From assembly GCF_000498475.1 (NCBI RefSeq), contig NZ_AVBI01000018.1, forward strand, positions 1-64,000: 64,000 bases of DNA. The letters are read 5' to 3'. This document shows positions 40,891 to 49,329 of this stretch, in pieces (position 1 is the first letter of the stretch; every line of letters starts with the position of its first letter). This DNA is from Flavobacterium cauense R2A-7. Its GTDB lineage: Bacteria > Bacteroidota > Bacteroidia > Flavobacteriales > Flavobacteriaceae. The notes beneath the pieces were generated by a model. That model ran no database searches, was not told the DNA's origin, and saw only the letters and a list, made by a program, of their open reading frames with translations. The translations under genes and the position numbers were made by a program.

Positions 40891-42057
40891 TTAATAGCTC
40901 ATCTCCACGATGGCTCTTACTTTTTCCGGAGTAATATTTTGTTTTTCTCCCAAGGCTTTCCAACCGCGTTCTTCGAAACGGGTTACTATAAAATCAGCGG
41001 TGGACTGATATTCTGCAGTGTTTTCAGAAAGTTTGGTCAGCATGCCCATCTTATGGAAGAAATCTACTGTTTTTTCAATGGCTTTTTCGGCTTTTTCCTC
41101 AACGGAAGTGCCTTGAACACCAAAAACACGTTCGCCAAATTGTGACAGTTTTTCTTTTTTGGTGTCGAACATCACACGGTACAGATTCGGACCAATAATC
41201 GCCAAAGTTCTGGCATGATCAATCTCGTATAAAGCCGTCAGTTCGTGTCCGATCATGTGCGTTGCCCAATCGGTTGGAACCCCTTTTTGAATCAATCCGT
41301 TTAAGGCCATGGTAGCGCACCACATATAATTCGATGCCAGTTTGTAATCGGTTGGATTTTCCACCACATCAGGGCCGATTTCCACTAAGGTTTGCAAAAT
41401 GCTTTCCGCAATCCGATCCTGAAGCAACGCATCGTGCTGATAGGTTAGGTATTGTTCCATCACGTGGGTAAAAGCATCCACCACACCGTTTTGGATTTGT
41501 TTTTTCGGAAGGGAAGCAATCACTGTAGGATCGCAAATGGAAAATTTCGGAAACAAAGCACTGCCGCCAAAAGAAAGTTTTTCCTGGGTTTCATTGATGG
41601 TAACAACTGCACCTGAGTTCATTTCGCTTCCGGTAGCCGGTAACGTCAATACGGTTCCAAACGGAATCACTTGCGATGCGTCTTTAATCAGTAAACGTTT
41701 GTGCAGGATGTCCATCGGATTACCGTCAAATTTTACGGCGGCTGAGATGAATTTCACGCCGTCAATCACGCTTCCGCCACCTACCGCCAGAATGAAACCA
41801 ATGTTTTGTTCGCGGATGATGGCTACGGCTTTCATTAGCGTTTCATAACGCGGATTGGGTTCAATACCCCCAAATTCTAAGATATCAACGTTAGGAAGTG
41901 CGGCTTTTACCTGTTCGTAAACACCATTTTTAAAGATGCTTCCACCTCCATAGGCCAATAAGATTTTAGTGTTTTGCGGAACCAATTCCGCCAGTTTTGC
42001 GATTTGTCCTTTGCCAAAGACATAGTTGGTAGGATTGTATAATTCGAAGTTTAGCAT
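40891..42057 (-). CDS. Iron-containing alcohol dehydrogenase, YqhD/BDH type
   Basis: 388 residues. The NAD(P)-binding motif GGGSVIDGVKF (near 99-109) and the metal-ligand region with HMIGHELTALYEIDHARTLAI place it in the YqhD/butanol dehydrogenase branch, which reduces aldehydes such as methylglyoxal, acrolein and other short carbonyls with NADPH. Length and start (MLNFELYNPTNYVFGKGQ) are typical. It is co-directional with the DJ-1-like gene (gap 64 bases), and a degenerate GTGAC half-site lies in that gap. Confidence 0.9.
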   Translation of the reverse strand: MLNFELYNPTNYVFGKGQIAKLAELVPQNTKILLAYGGGSIFKNGVYEQVKAALPNVDILEFGGIEPNPRYETLMKAVAIIREQNIGFILAVGGGSVIDGVKFISAAVKFDGNPMDILHKRLLIKDASQVIPFGTVLTLPATGSEMNSGAVVTINETQEKLSFGGSALFPKFSICDPTVIASLPKKQIQNGVVDAFTHVMEQYLTYQHDALLQDRIAESILQTLVEIGPDVVENPTDYKLASNYMWCATMALNGLIQKGVPTDWATHMIGHELTALYEIDHARTLAIIGPNLYRVMFDTKKEKLSQFGERVFGVQGTSVEEKAEKAIEKTVDFFHKMGMLTKLSENTAEYQSTADFIVTRFEERGWKALGEKQNITPEKVRAIVEMSY

Positions 42058-42091
42058 AGTGTAATGTTTTATGTAAAATTACAAAACGAGT

Positions 42092-42110
42092 GTTGTGACA
42101 GTCGTAAAAA
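42092..42110 (-). promoter_or_regulatory. Possible degenerate GTGAC operator before the alcohol dehydrogenase gene
   Basis: TTGTGACAGTCGTAAA shows GTGAC then four bases then GTAAA, a weak copy of the palindrome at 42981. It lies about 40 bases before the gene start. Confidence 0.3.
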
Positions 42111-42121
42111 TGTGTTAACAA

Positions 42122-42901
42122 TTACGGATTTACCTTTTTTAATTCGGTTAACATCGCTTCGCCGACTCCTTTTGCGGATTGCGGATTCTGACCGGTAACC
42201 AATCTCTCGTCAACGGTAACGTGTTTTTGCCAAAGTCCGGATTTTTCAAATTGGGCACCGCGTTCCATCAGTTTTGTTTCCAAAGCAAACGGAACCACTT
42301 TTTCTAATTTTACCGCGGCTTCTTCTTCGTTGGTAAAGGCGTTTACCTTTTTACCGTCAACAAGATATTTACCATTGCTTAGTTTAATATTTACTAAACC
42401 GGCCGGACCGTGACATACCGCTCCAACAACACCATTATTCTCATAAATGGCGGTTGCAATCTTTGAAATTTCCACATTATCTGCAAAATCCCACATAGCG
42501 CCGTGACCTCCGGCATAATAAATGGCCACATAGTCTTTCGGATTTACTTCGGATGGTTTAAGAGAATGGTCGATTTTATCGTGGTATGTTTTGTCTTCCC
42601 AAAATAATTTGTTTACCGGATCGCTTAAATCTAAACCGTCAACAGGAGGTTTTCCGCCTTTCGGACTTACAAAATCAATGGTGTATTTGTCTTTCAAAAC
42701 TTCCCAGGCGTGGGTAACTTCCCCAAGGTAATAGCCGGTGGATTCTCCGGTGTTTCCTTTTTTATCGTGGCTTGTAACCACAAATAAGATTTTCTTTTCC
42801 ATCTTCTTTGAATTTTTAGGTTGTGCGTTTACTGTAAATGAGTTTAATATTGTGATAATTAATATAATAGCGATACTGCCGAAACTGATTATTTTTTTCA
42901 T
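42122..42901 (-). CDS. Exported DJ-1/PfpI-family protein (Hsp31 type)
   Basis: 259 residues. A signal peptide (IAIILIITILNSFTVNAQ) precedes the enzyme. The catalytic triad region is visible: Cys163-His164 in GAVCHGPAG (nucleophile elbow) and the conserved Glu61 in YYLGEVTHAW, with YYAGGHGAMWDF before it. Hsp31-type members act as glyoxalase III (methylglyoxal to lactate) or deglycase/chaperone. Its export to the periplasm is less usual than a cytoplasmic location. It lies between the Crp/Fnr regulator and the alcohol dehydrogenase, with a palindromic operator upstream. Confidence 0.85.
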   Translation of the reverse strand: MKKIISFGSIAIILIITILNSFTVNAQPKNSKKMEKKILFVVTSHDKKGNTGESTGYYLGEVTHAWEVLKDKYTIDFVSPKGGKPPVDGLDLSDPVNKLFWEDKTYHDKIDHSLKPSEVNPKDYVAIYYAGGHGAMWDFADNVEISKIATAIYENNGVVGAVCHGPAGLVNIKLSNGKYLVDGKKVNAFTNEEEAAVKLEKVVPFALETKLMERGAQFEKSGLWQKHVTVDERLVTGQNPQSAKGVGEAMLTELKKVNP

Positions 42902-42980
42902 AACCGATCTTTTTAAAATTGTTTTACAAAGTTCGGAAGAATTACGCGTTCGGGAAAAGGTAAAAAATCACAAAAATGAA

Positions 42981-42994
42981 GTGACAATTGTCAC
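42981..42994 (-). promoter_or_regulatory. Perfect GTGACAATTGTCAC palindrome, likely Crp/Fnr-type operator
   Basis: A 14-base perfect palindrome 80 bases upstream of the DJ-1-like gene and 10 bases after the stop of the Crp/Fnr-type regulator gene. GTGAC-N4-GTCAC resembles the half-sites read by Crp/Fnr helix-turn-helix domains. Confidence 0.55.
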
Positions 42995-43003
42995 ACGATT
43001 TTA

Positions 43004-43567
43004 TTACGAACTGAATCGGCTCAGGGTTTCGCGGGAAACACCAAGATAAGAAGCGATTAGTTTTTTGGGGACTTTTTGGAAAAGCGAAGGGTAGAGCTGC
43101 AGCAGTTTTTCATAGCGTTCCTTCGGGTTGTTATTGAGCGTGGACAGGATGCGCTGTTGCAAAGCGATGTAACCGGCATTGGATTTCTTTCTGAAAAAAT
43201 GCTCAATTTTATGCATTTCGGCACACAATTTTTCGCGATGGTACAACGAAAGACAAAGAACTTCACTGTCTTCGATGCAATCCACATTTATGGTGGCTTC
43301 TGTTTGGTTGAAATAGGCGTTGTAATCGGTTATCCACCAGTCGGAAAGCGCAAACTGAAGAATGTGTTCTTTCCCGTCCTGATCCACATGATAGGCTTTC
43401 AGACAACCGGAGAGCACGAAAAAATCATTGGGAACGGTTTCCTTTTCCTGAACCAGAAACTGATGTTTTTTAAATTTCCTTGAGGTGAAATGCGACAGGA
43501 TATACTCAAATTCACCATCGGTAAGCGGTGTTATTTTTTCTATCTGCTGTCGTAATAACGTACTCAT
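43004..43567 (-). CDS. Crp/Fnr-family transcription regulator
   Basis: 187 residues. A cyclic-nucleotide-binding-like beta barrel covers about 20-120 (HFTSRKFKKHQFLVQEKETVPNDFFVLSGCLKAY), followed by a helical linker and a helix-turn-helix (KKLIASYLGVSRETLSRFSS), near the end and somewhat short. No Fnr-type Cys cluster and no clear cAMP-binding Arg-Ser pair is seen, so the signal is unknown. It is 6 bases after nadD in the yicC-gmk-nadD run, but it also precedes the Hsp31-like and alcohol dehydrogenase genes. Confidence 0.9.
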   Translation of the reverse strand: MSTLLRQQIEKITPLTDGEFEYILSHFTSRKFKKHQFLVQEKETVPNDFFVLSGCLKAYHVDQDGKEHILQFALSDWWITDYNAYFNQTEATINVDCIEDSEVLCLSLYHREKLCAEMHKIEHFFRKKSNAGYIALQQRILSTLNNNPKERYEKLLQLYPSLFQKVPKKLIASYLGVSRETLSRFSS

Positions 43568-43573
43568 CGGGCG

Positions 43574-44155
43574 TTATTTTCGGTAAAATAAATTATGGTC
43601 GATGTACTCCCAAACTTTATGCGGTACCATCGGACGAATGTTTTTTCCTTTTTTGATGCCTTCGCGGATAAAGGTCGACGACAATTCCAGAATCGGAGCG
43701 CCTACGCGATGGATTTTTGGATGGTTGACAAATTGGGCGTCAATTTCACCGGAAGCCGCTCTCGGATACACGTAAATGTCGTGATTTTGGAGAATAACTT
43801 CGTAGTTTTTCCACTTGTGCAGTGAATTCAGATTGTCTTCGCCCATAATCAGGCAAAATTCATGATTGGGGAACTTCTCCTGCAAGTGTGCCAGTGTATT
43901 GACGGTATAATTGGGCTGCGTTAGTTTGAATTCAATGTCGGAGGGCTTGATTTTTGGATAGTCTTCCGTCGCCAGATGGACCATGTGCAAACGGTGGTAG
44001 TCGTCCAAAAGCGAACTTTTTTGTTTGTGCGGATTGTGTGGCGTAACGACCATCCAAATCTGATTCAAATCGGAATGTTCTGCCATATGGTTGGCGATAA
44101 TCAGATGCCCGATGTGAATGGGATTAAAGGTGCCGAAATAGAGTCCGATTTTCAT
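43574..44155 (-). CDS. nadD: Nicotinate-nucleotide adenylyltransferase
   Basis: 193 residues. The nucleotidyltransferase motif GTFNPIHIGHL (residues 8-18, with the His-x-Gly-His pair) and the later SSTFIREGIKKG (the second ATP-binding signature) are intact. It adenylates nicotinate mononucleotide in NAD synthesis. It follows gmk in the conserved yicC-gmk-nadD order. Confidence 0.95.
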   Translation of the reverse strand: MKIGLYFGTFNPIHIGHLIIANHMAEHSDLNQIWMVVTPHNPHKQKSSLLDDYHRLHMVHLATEDYPKIKPSDIEFKLTQPNYTVNTLAHLQEKFPNHEFCLIMGEDNLNSLHKWKNYEVILQNHDIYVYPRAASGEIDAQFVNHPKIHRVGAPILELSSTFIREGIKKGKNIRPMVPHKVWEYIDHNLFYRK

Positions 44156-44162
44156 TTTTTAT

Positions 44163-44215
44163 AAGGGATAAGTAATTTGGGAAAAGGGATAAGTAAAAAT
44201 TTCTTATCCCTTTTC
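44163..44215. repeat. Inverted repeat with internal direct repeat between gmk and nadD
   Basis: A perfect 13-pair stem: GAAAAGGGATAAG (44181-44193) with its complement at 44203-44215, loop 9. AAGGGATAAGTAA also occurs as a direct repeat at 44163 and 44184, 21 bases (three times 7) apart. No T run follows on the minus strand, so it is not a standard terminator. Confidence 0.75.
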
Positions 44216-44220
44216 TCTTG

Positions 44221-44793
44221 TCACTTTTTTACAAAATTCTTTACCAATTCATACGCTTCTTGCTTCGCCACATCCAAATCGTAATTTTTAATAATCGTAT
44301 CAAATTGCGGCGCCGTTGCCAGTTCGACGTGGGCTTTGGCGATACGCATGTTGATTTTGTCTTCGCTTTCGGTAGAACGTTCTTTCAAACGACGTTTCAG
44401 TTCATCCACACTTGGTGGTTTTACAAAAACGGCCAAAGTTTCTTCCGGGAATTTTGATTTGATACGCAAACCTCCGGCCACATCGATGTCGAAAATCACG
44501 TTTTTGCCTTTGGCCCAAATGCGTTCCACTTCACTTTTCAGCGTACCGTAGAAGTTGTCGCGGTAGACTTCTTCCCATTCAACGAAATCTTCATTTTTGA
44601 TGTGTTGCTTGAAATCGGCAATCGACATGAAATAGTAATCCTTTCCGTTTACTTCTTCTCCTCGTGGTTCACGGGTAGCGGCCGAAATGGAAAATTCCAG
44701 ATTCAGATCTTCTAATCCTAATAAATGACGAACTATAGTAGTTTTTCCCGATCCCGAAGGAGCCGAGAAGACGATTAATTTTCCTTTACTCAT
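44221..44793 (-). CDS. gmk: Guanylate kinase
   Basis: 190 residues. P-loop SAPSGSGKTT (residues 9-18), then the GMP-binding EVNGKDYYFMS region and the lid-side RLKERSTESEDKINMR are typical. It phosphorylates GMP to GDP. It lies 45 bases after yicC, in the conserved flavobacterial order. Confidence 0.95.
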   Translation of the reverse strand: MSKGKLIVFSAPSGSGKTTIVRHLLGLEDLNLEFSISAATREPRGEEVNGKDYYFMSIADFKQHIKNEDFVEWEEVYRDNFYGTLKSEVERIWAKGKNVIFDIDVAGGLRIKSKFPEETLAVFVKPPSVDELKRRLKERSTESEDKINMRIAKAHVELATAPQFDTIIKNYDLDVAKQEAYELVKNFVKK

Positions 44794-44838
44794 TGTTGTG
44801 TTGTTTTTTGCCGGACAATCGGTCTAAGCGGTATGCTA

Positions 44839-45699
44839 TTATAAAACGTTTAAAACCTGCTCTTTTATTTTTTCTAGTTCGTCTTTCATCTGAACGACTA
44901 ATTTTTGCATCCCGGCGTGATTCGATTTAGAACCCATCGTATTGATTTCACGACCCATTTCCTGCGTGATGAAACCTAATTTCCGTCCGTTGGCTTCGTT
45001 TCCGTTCAAGGTTTCGATGAAATAATCCAAATGGTTGGTCAGGCGTACTTTTTCTTCGGTGATGTCTAATTTCTCCAAATAATAGATTAATTCCTGTTCG
45101 AATCGGTTTTCGTCTACATTCACTTTCAGTTCGTCAATAGCGGTCTGCAATTTACTTTTGATGTTCAGAATACGCTCCGGATCTAAAGCCAAAGCCAAAT
45201 CCATGTACATGCGAATGTTGGCAATGCGCAATTGGAATTCTTTTTCTAATGACGCACCTTCAGCAATTCGGAAAGTGTTGATGTTGTTTAAAGCCTCGTC
45301 AATAACGGTTAGGATTTGTTTCCATTCGTTTTCGTCGATTTCATCGCGTTCTGTTTTTAAAGCGTCGGGCATACGAACGGCCATTTTCATCAGTTCCGTT
45401 TCATCGGCATCGGCTAAAATAGCGCGCATTTGAGACATATAGGCTTTTACAATCGGGGCATTGATTTTGGTAGAGGTTTCCTCTCCGGTTACTTCGATGT
45501 AAAGCGAAAAATCAACTTTTCCGCGTTCCAGACTTTGGGAAATCTGATTGCGAAGGCCCAATTCCATCTCGCGGTATACTGAAGGCATACGAACGTTCAG
45601 GTCCAAGCCTTTGCTGTTTAATGATTTTACTTCTACTGTGATTTTTTTGGTAGCCAACTGAAGGGTTGCCTTGCCAAATCCGGTCATCGATTGTATCAT
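44839..45699 (-). CDS. YicC-family endoribonuclease
   Basis: 286 residues. MIQSMTGFGKATLQ is the family's nearly invariant start, and the end GSKSNHAGMQKLVVQMKDELEKIKEQVLNVL is its conserved C-terminus with the metal-ligand His. YicC was shown to be an RNase that acts on small RNAs such as RyhB in E. coli. It is the first gene of the yicC-gmk-nadD-crp run; a CAGT heptad array lies upstream. Confidence 0.92.
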   Translation of the reverse strand: MIQSMTGFGKATLQLATKKITVEVKSLNSKGLDLNVRMPSVYREMELGLRNQISQSLERGKVDFSLYIEVTGEETSTKINAPIVKAYMSQMRAILADADETELMKMAVRMPDALKTERDEIDENEWKQILTVIDEALNNINTFRIAEGASLEKEFQLRIANIRMYMDLALALDPERILNIKSKLQTAIDELKVNVDENRFEQELIYYLEKLDITEEKVRLTNHLDYFIETLNGNEANGRKLGFITQEMGREINTMGSKSNHAGMQKLVVQMKDELEKIKEQVLNVL

Positions 45700-45730
45700 G
45701 TTTTTCTAAATAGACTTCAAAGATAAAGAA

Positions 45731-45780
45731 AAGTGTTCAGTAATCAGTGATCAGTGATCAGTGATCGGTGTTCAGTTAAT
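45731..45780 (-). repeat. 7-base tandem array (CAGTGAT) between yicC and the EamA gene
   Basis: On the plus strand AGT (once GGT) recurs at 45732, 45739, 45746, 45753, 45760, 45767 and 45774, exactly every 7 bases over seven units. The most common unit is CAGTGAT. A further TTAGTG lies at 45787, at the stop codon of the EamA gene. Confidence 0.9.
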
Positions 45781-45786
45781 TAATTA

Positions 45787-46713
45787 TTAGTGTTGGCTTG
45801 GGTCGGTTCCCGACAGCGATTCTTCGATTACTTCCGGTTTTTTATGAATTACCAGATACACACCGGCAAAAATCAATACTGCCGAACCAATTTTAACCCA
45901 ACCCAAATCGTCTTTTCCCAACCCGATGGCAAAAATCGAGGCAAAAACCGGTTGCAGGTAGATAAAAACGGCAACGGTAGTGGGTCTTAACTCTCGCATG
46001 GACAACAGGTTCAGCAAATAGGTGAAGAAGGTGGAAAACACTACCACGAATCCTGTTTTCCAGAAGATGTCCATTGGAACCGCACTCCAGTCGACCGCCT
46101 GAAACTCACTCCATCCAAACGGAATCACCATCAGAAACCCGAACAGGTAAATCCATTTTACAAACGAAAAGGCGTTGTATTTGTCCATCAGTTTTTTTAC
46201 GATAATCAGATAGAAACCATAAGAAACAGCATTCACAAAAACCAATAAATTACCCAAACTGGCATTTGGCGCATTCACCATCGACTTTCCGTACAAAATA
46301 AGGGTGATTGTACCGGCCAATCCCAAAAGGATTCCGAGTATTTTTTTATTTTGCATCCGTTCTTTCATGATGATTGCCGATAAAATCAAAACAATCATTG
46401 GGGTGGTCACCATCAGCACCGCTCCCATAATCGGCGAGGTATAACTCAGTCCTTTAAAAAACGTCAGCATGTTAAAGGCTACTCCGAAAAATGCCGCGGC
46501 AAGAATACGCGGAAAGTCTTTTTTATCGATTTTTTCCGTTTTTACGAACAAAGCTGCCAGCCAAAATAAAAGGGTTGAACCACCCACACGTAAAAAAATA
46601 AAGCCGAAAGCGTCAATATATTTAGGCATTACGTCTTTGGCAATCGTGAATGTAACTCCGTAAATTAAGGCTACGGTCCAGGCAGCCATTAAGGCATAGG
46701 CTCTTTTCGACAT
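45787..46713 (-). CDS. EamA/DMT-superfamily transporter
   Basis: 308 residues with ten predicted membrane helices in two EamA repeats (the second near VNAVSYGFYLIIVKKLMD). The RhaT/YdcZ-like layout is that of drug/metabolite exporters; substrate unknown. The short charged tail ends SQH and a stop codon written as TTAGTG on the plus strand, resembling the repeat unit beside it. It overlaps the ArsC-like gene by one base. Confidence 0.9.
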   Translation of the reverse strand: MSKRAYALMAAWTVALIYGVTFTIAKDVMPKYIDAFGFIFLRVGGSTLLFWLAALFVKTEKIDKKDFPRILAAAFFGVAFNMLTFFKGLSYTSPIMGAVLMVTTPMIVLILSAIIMKERMQNKKILGILLGLAGTITLILYGKSMVNAPNASLGNLLVFVNAVSYGFYLIIVKKLMDKYNAFSFVKWIYLFGFLMVIPFGWSEFQAVDWSAVPMDIFWKTGFVVVFSTFFTYLLNLLSMRELRPTTVAVFIYLQPVFASIFAIGLGKDDLGWVKIGSAVLIFAGVYLVIHKKPEVIEESLSGTDPSQH

Positions 46714-47069
46714 TAACTTAAAACTTTGGTTACTTCGAGGATGTTTTTCTGACTGTTGCCGATGTATATTTTACCGTCAATGATAAATACCGGACGGCTC
46801 AGGAAGGTGTAATGTTCCAAAAGGTATTTTTTGTAATCGGCTTCCGTAAGGTTTTTGTTTTTTAAATCCATTGACTTGTACAATTGGGCTTTTTTGCTGA
46901 AAAGCGCTTCATAGCTGCCCGAAAGCTGGTACATTTCTTCCAGTTGTTCCGGAGTAATAGGGTCCTGACGAATGTCCTGAAAGACCAAACGATCGGTGTT
47001 GGGTAAGGATTTGATGATTTTTCGGCACGTGTCGCACGAAGCGAGATAATATATTTTGTTCATGAGCAA
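46713..47069 (-). CDS. ArsC/Spx-family protein
   Basis: 118 residues. A thioredoxin-like fold with active-site pair Cys12-x-x-Cys15 (ASCDTCRK) and the conserved RPVFIIDGKIYIG after it match the ArsC/Spx family, which includes arsenate reductases and regulators such as Spx. Without the Arg triad I would call it only a family member. Start 47069 or 47063 (second Met). Translation is likely coupled to the EamA gene by a one-base overlap. Confidence 0.85.
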   Translation of the reverse strand: MLMNKIYYLASCDTCRKIIKSLPNTDRLVFQDIRQDPITPEQLEEMYQLSGSYEALFSKKAQLYKSMDLKNKNLTEADYKKYLLEHYTFLSRPVFIIDGKIYIGNSQKNILEVTKVLS

Positions 47070-47148
47070 TCTTTTTACAAAAGTAGGCTTTTCGTTAAAA
47101 TAGATTTAATTTAAATGCCACTAAAGCACTCAAGCGGATAATTCTCTT

Positions 47149-47156
47149 TATTTTTG
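47149..47156 (+). promoter_or_regulatory. -7 box of the thioesterase gene
   Basis: TATTTTTG matches TAnnTTTG, 17 bases before the ATG at 47174. Confidence 0.45.
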
Positions 47157-47173
47157 AATAAACTTTAAAGGAG

Positions 47174-47611
47174 ATGAGTGTTTTTACTAAAGAAATTTCG
47201 ATTCGCTGGGCAGATTTAGATCCGAATTTCCATATGCGTCACAGTGCTTATTATGATTTTGGCGCCCAGCATCGTATAGAAATTCTTGAAGAACAAGGAT
47301 TGACCATGCGAATCATGCAACAGCAACATTTTGGTCCGGTATTGTTTCGGGAAGAGTGTGTTTTCCGAAAAGAAATTCATTTGGGCGATATCATTACCAT
47401 CAGTACCAAAATAGGGAAAATGAAAGACGATGCTTCCCGTTGGACGATTGTGCACGAACTGAAAAACCAGCTGGGTGAATTGTGTGCGGTACTTAGTGTT
47501 GACGGTGCCTGGATGGATACCAAACTGCGCAAATTGGCCAGTCCGACCCCGGAAATCGCCAAGGAAGTGATGCACGCTTTTCCGAAGACCGAAGATTTTG
47601 TTTTGCTTTAA
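47174..47611 (+). CDS. Hotdog-fold acyl-CoA thioesterase
   Basis: 145 residues. The signature WADLDPNFHMRHSAYYDFGA (Asp, then Asn-x-His-Met) is that of the 4-hydroxybenzoyl-CoA thioesterase/YbgC-type hotdog proteins. It releases CoA from an acyl thioester; the acyl group cannot be read. It is followed by a DinB-like gene 17 bases on. Confidence 0.85.
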   Translation: MSVFTKEISIRWADLDPNFHMRHSAYYDFGAQHRIEILEEQGLTMRIMQQQHFGPVLFREECVFRKEIHLGDIITISTKIGKMKDDASRWTIVHELKNQLGELCAVLSVDGAWMDTKLRKLASPTPEIAKEVMHAFPKTEDFVLL

Positions 47612-47628
47612 TCAATCAAACATATACT

Positions 47629-48084
47629 ATGCAATCTACATTTGACATTAACCTGTCCAGCAGGAATATTCTGCTGAAGTTTCTTGAAAATAATTCACTG
47701 GAGCAACTAAATACGATTCCCGAAGGCTTTAGCAACAACCTGATTTGGAACATTGGGCATATTGTTGTGGTGCAGCAAATGCTCGTGTACAATTTGTCCG
47801 GTTTACCAATGTTTATTTCCGATGAAATGGTGGAGAAATACAAAAAAGGAACCAAACCTGAAACGCCTGTTACACAAGAAGAGGTTGAGCAACTGAAGAA
47901 GTTGCTTTACGCTACGCTGGAACAAACGAAACAAGATTTCGCTAATGGTGTTTTCAAAGAATATAAAGCCTTTACCACCATGTCGGGATTTAATATAAGA
48001 AATGCACAGGAAGCTATGGAGTTTAACAATTATCACGAAGGGGTTCATACCGGAGTAATGATGAGGATTCACAAGTTTTTATAA
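47629..48084 (+). CDS. DinB-superfamily protein
   Basis: 151 residues, four-helix bundle: NLIWNIGHIVVVQQMLVY supplies the first His, and the third metal-site His is in FNNYHEGVHTGVMMRI, the usual DinB/YfiT triad. Such proteins bind a metal and often act in thiol transfer. Start chosen by its good N-terminal helix. Confidence 0.85.
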   Translation: MQSTFDINLSSRNILLKFLENNSLEQLNTIPEGFSNNLIWNIGHIVVVQQMLVYNLSGLPMFISDEMVEKYKKGTKPETPVTQEEVEQLKKLLYATLEQTKQDFANGVFKEYKAFTTMSGFNIRNAQEAMEFNNYHEGVHTGVMMRIHKFL

Positions 48085-48125
48085 TCCTGAAATAAGCAGT
48101 AAATTTACAGTCTAAAATAAAAATC

Positions 48126-49277
48126 ATGAAATTTAATACGAAAGTTATACACGGAGGACAACACCATGACCCGAGTACGGGAGCGGTAATGCCACCGGTT
48201 TATCAAACGTCTACGTTTGTTCAGACCAGTCCCGGAAAACCGTTAAATCCGGATTACGAATACAGTAGAGCGGCAAACCCAACCCGTACGGCATTGGAAC
48301 ATGCTTTGGCCAGTATCGAAAACGGAACGCGCGGATTAGCTTTTTCATCGGGATTGGCAGCGACTGATTGTGTTTTACGCGGACTGAAAGCCGGCGACGA
48401 AGTAATTGCGATGGACGATTTGTACGGCGGAACATACCGAATGTTCACCCGCATTTATAAAGAATCCGGAATTGTGTTCCATTTTGTGGATATGAATGAT
48501 CTTGAGAAATTCCAATCGTTAATCAACGACAATACCCGATTGGTTTGGGTGGAAACGCCAACCAATCCGTTGATGAAATTGGCGGATATCGCTGCGATTG
48601 CAGACATCACTAAAAAACATCCCAATATCTTATTTGCGGTAGATAATACTTTCGCAACCCCATATCTGCAAAAACCGTTAGATTTGGGTGCCGATATTGT
48701 AATGCATTCTGCTACGAAATACTTGGGCGGTCACTCCGACGTGATTGCCGGCGCTTTAATCGTAAAAGATGAAGAGCTGGGAAGTCAGTTGCATTTTCAG
48801 CAATTTGCTACCGGAGCTACATTGGGTCCGCAAGATTCGTTTTTGGTGTTAAGAGGAATCAAAACCCTGCATTTACGTGTGCAACGTCATTGTGAAAACG
48901 GGGCAAAAATCGCTGAATTTTTACTTAACCATCCTAAAGTGGAATGCGTTTACTATCCAGGATTACCTTCACATCCGTTCCATGAGATTGCCAAAAAACA
49001 AATGATTGGCGGTTTTGGCGGAATGGTAACCTTTACGTTCAAATCGGGTGCAAAACAAGATGCAATTGCCTTTTTGGAAAAACTAAAGGTGTTTACCTTA
49101 GCGGAATCCTTAGGCGGAGTGGAATCCTTAGCGAATCATCCGGCCTTGATGACACATGCGTCGATTCCGGAAGACAAACGAAAAGAAATCGGAATCACGG
49201 ATGATTTGGTTCGTTTGAGTGTTGGAGTGGAAGATGCTGATGATTTGATAGAAGATTTAAAACAGGCATTGGCCTAA
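48126..49277 (+). CDS. Cystathionine gamma-synthase/lyase-family PLP enzyme
   Basis: 383 residues with the Cys/Met metabolism PLP layout: SGLAATDCVLRGL (phosphate cup), DNTFATPYLQKPL and Lys198 in HSATKYLGGHSDVIAGAL as the Schiff-base lysine. The C-terminal SLGGVESLANHPALMTHASIP is the family end. MetB and the gamma-lyase MetC/MGL cannot be separated by eye. It converts a homoserine ester or cystathionine. Confidence 0.9.
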   Translation: MKFNTKVIHGGQHHDPSTGAVMPPVYQTSTFVQTSPGKPLNPDYEYSRAANPTRTALEHALASIENGTRGLAFSSGLAATDCVLRGLKAGDEVIAMDDLYGGTYRMFTRIYKESGIVFHFVDMNDLEKFQSLINDNTRLVWVETPTNPLMKLADIAAIADITKKHPNILFAVDNTFATPYLQKPLDLGADIVMHSATKYLGGHSDVIAGALIVKDEELGSQLHFQQFATGATLGPQDSFLVLRGIKTLHLRVQRHCENGAKIAEFLLNHPKVECVYYPGLPSHPFHEIAKKQMIGGFGGMVTFTFKSGAKQDAIAFLEKLKVFTLAESLGGVESLANHPALMTHASIPEDKRKEIGITDDLVRLSVGVEDADDLIEDLKQALA

Positions 49278-49281
49278 AAAT

Positions 49282-49309
49282 AAAAACCACGCTGAAAAGC
49301 GTGGTTTTT
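49282..49309. terminator. Bidirectional terminator
   Basis: AAAAACCACGC (49282-49292) pairs with GCGTGGTTTTT (49299-49309), with A and T runs, between convergent genes. Confidence 0.9.
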
Positions 49310-49329
49310 TTATATTCATTTTTTTTCTA

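Noticed and set aside
47111..47135. CACTAAAG/CACTCAAG pair as a further tandem array
   Set aside because: Only two imperfect 8-base units; too little to separate from chance.
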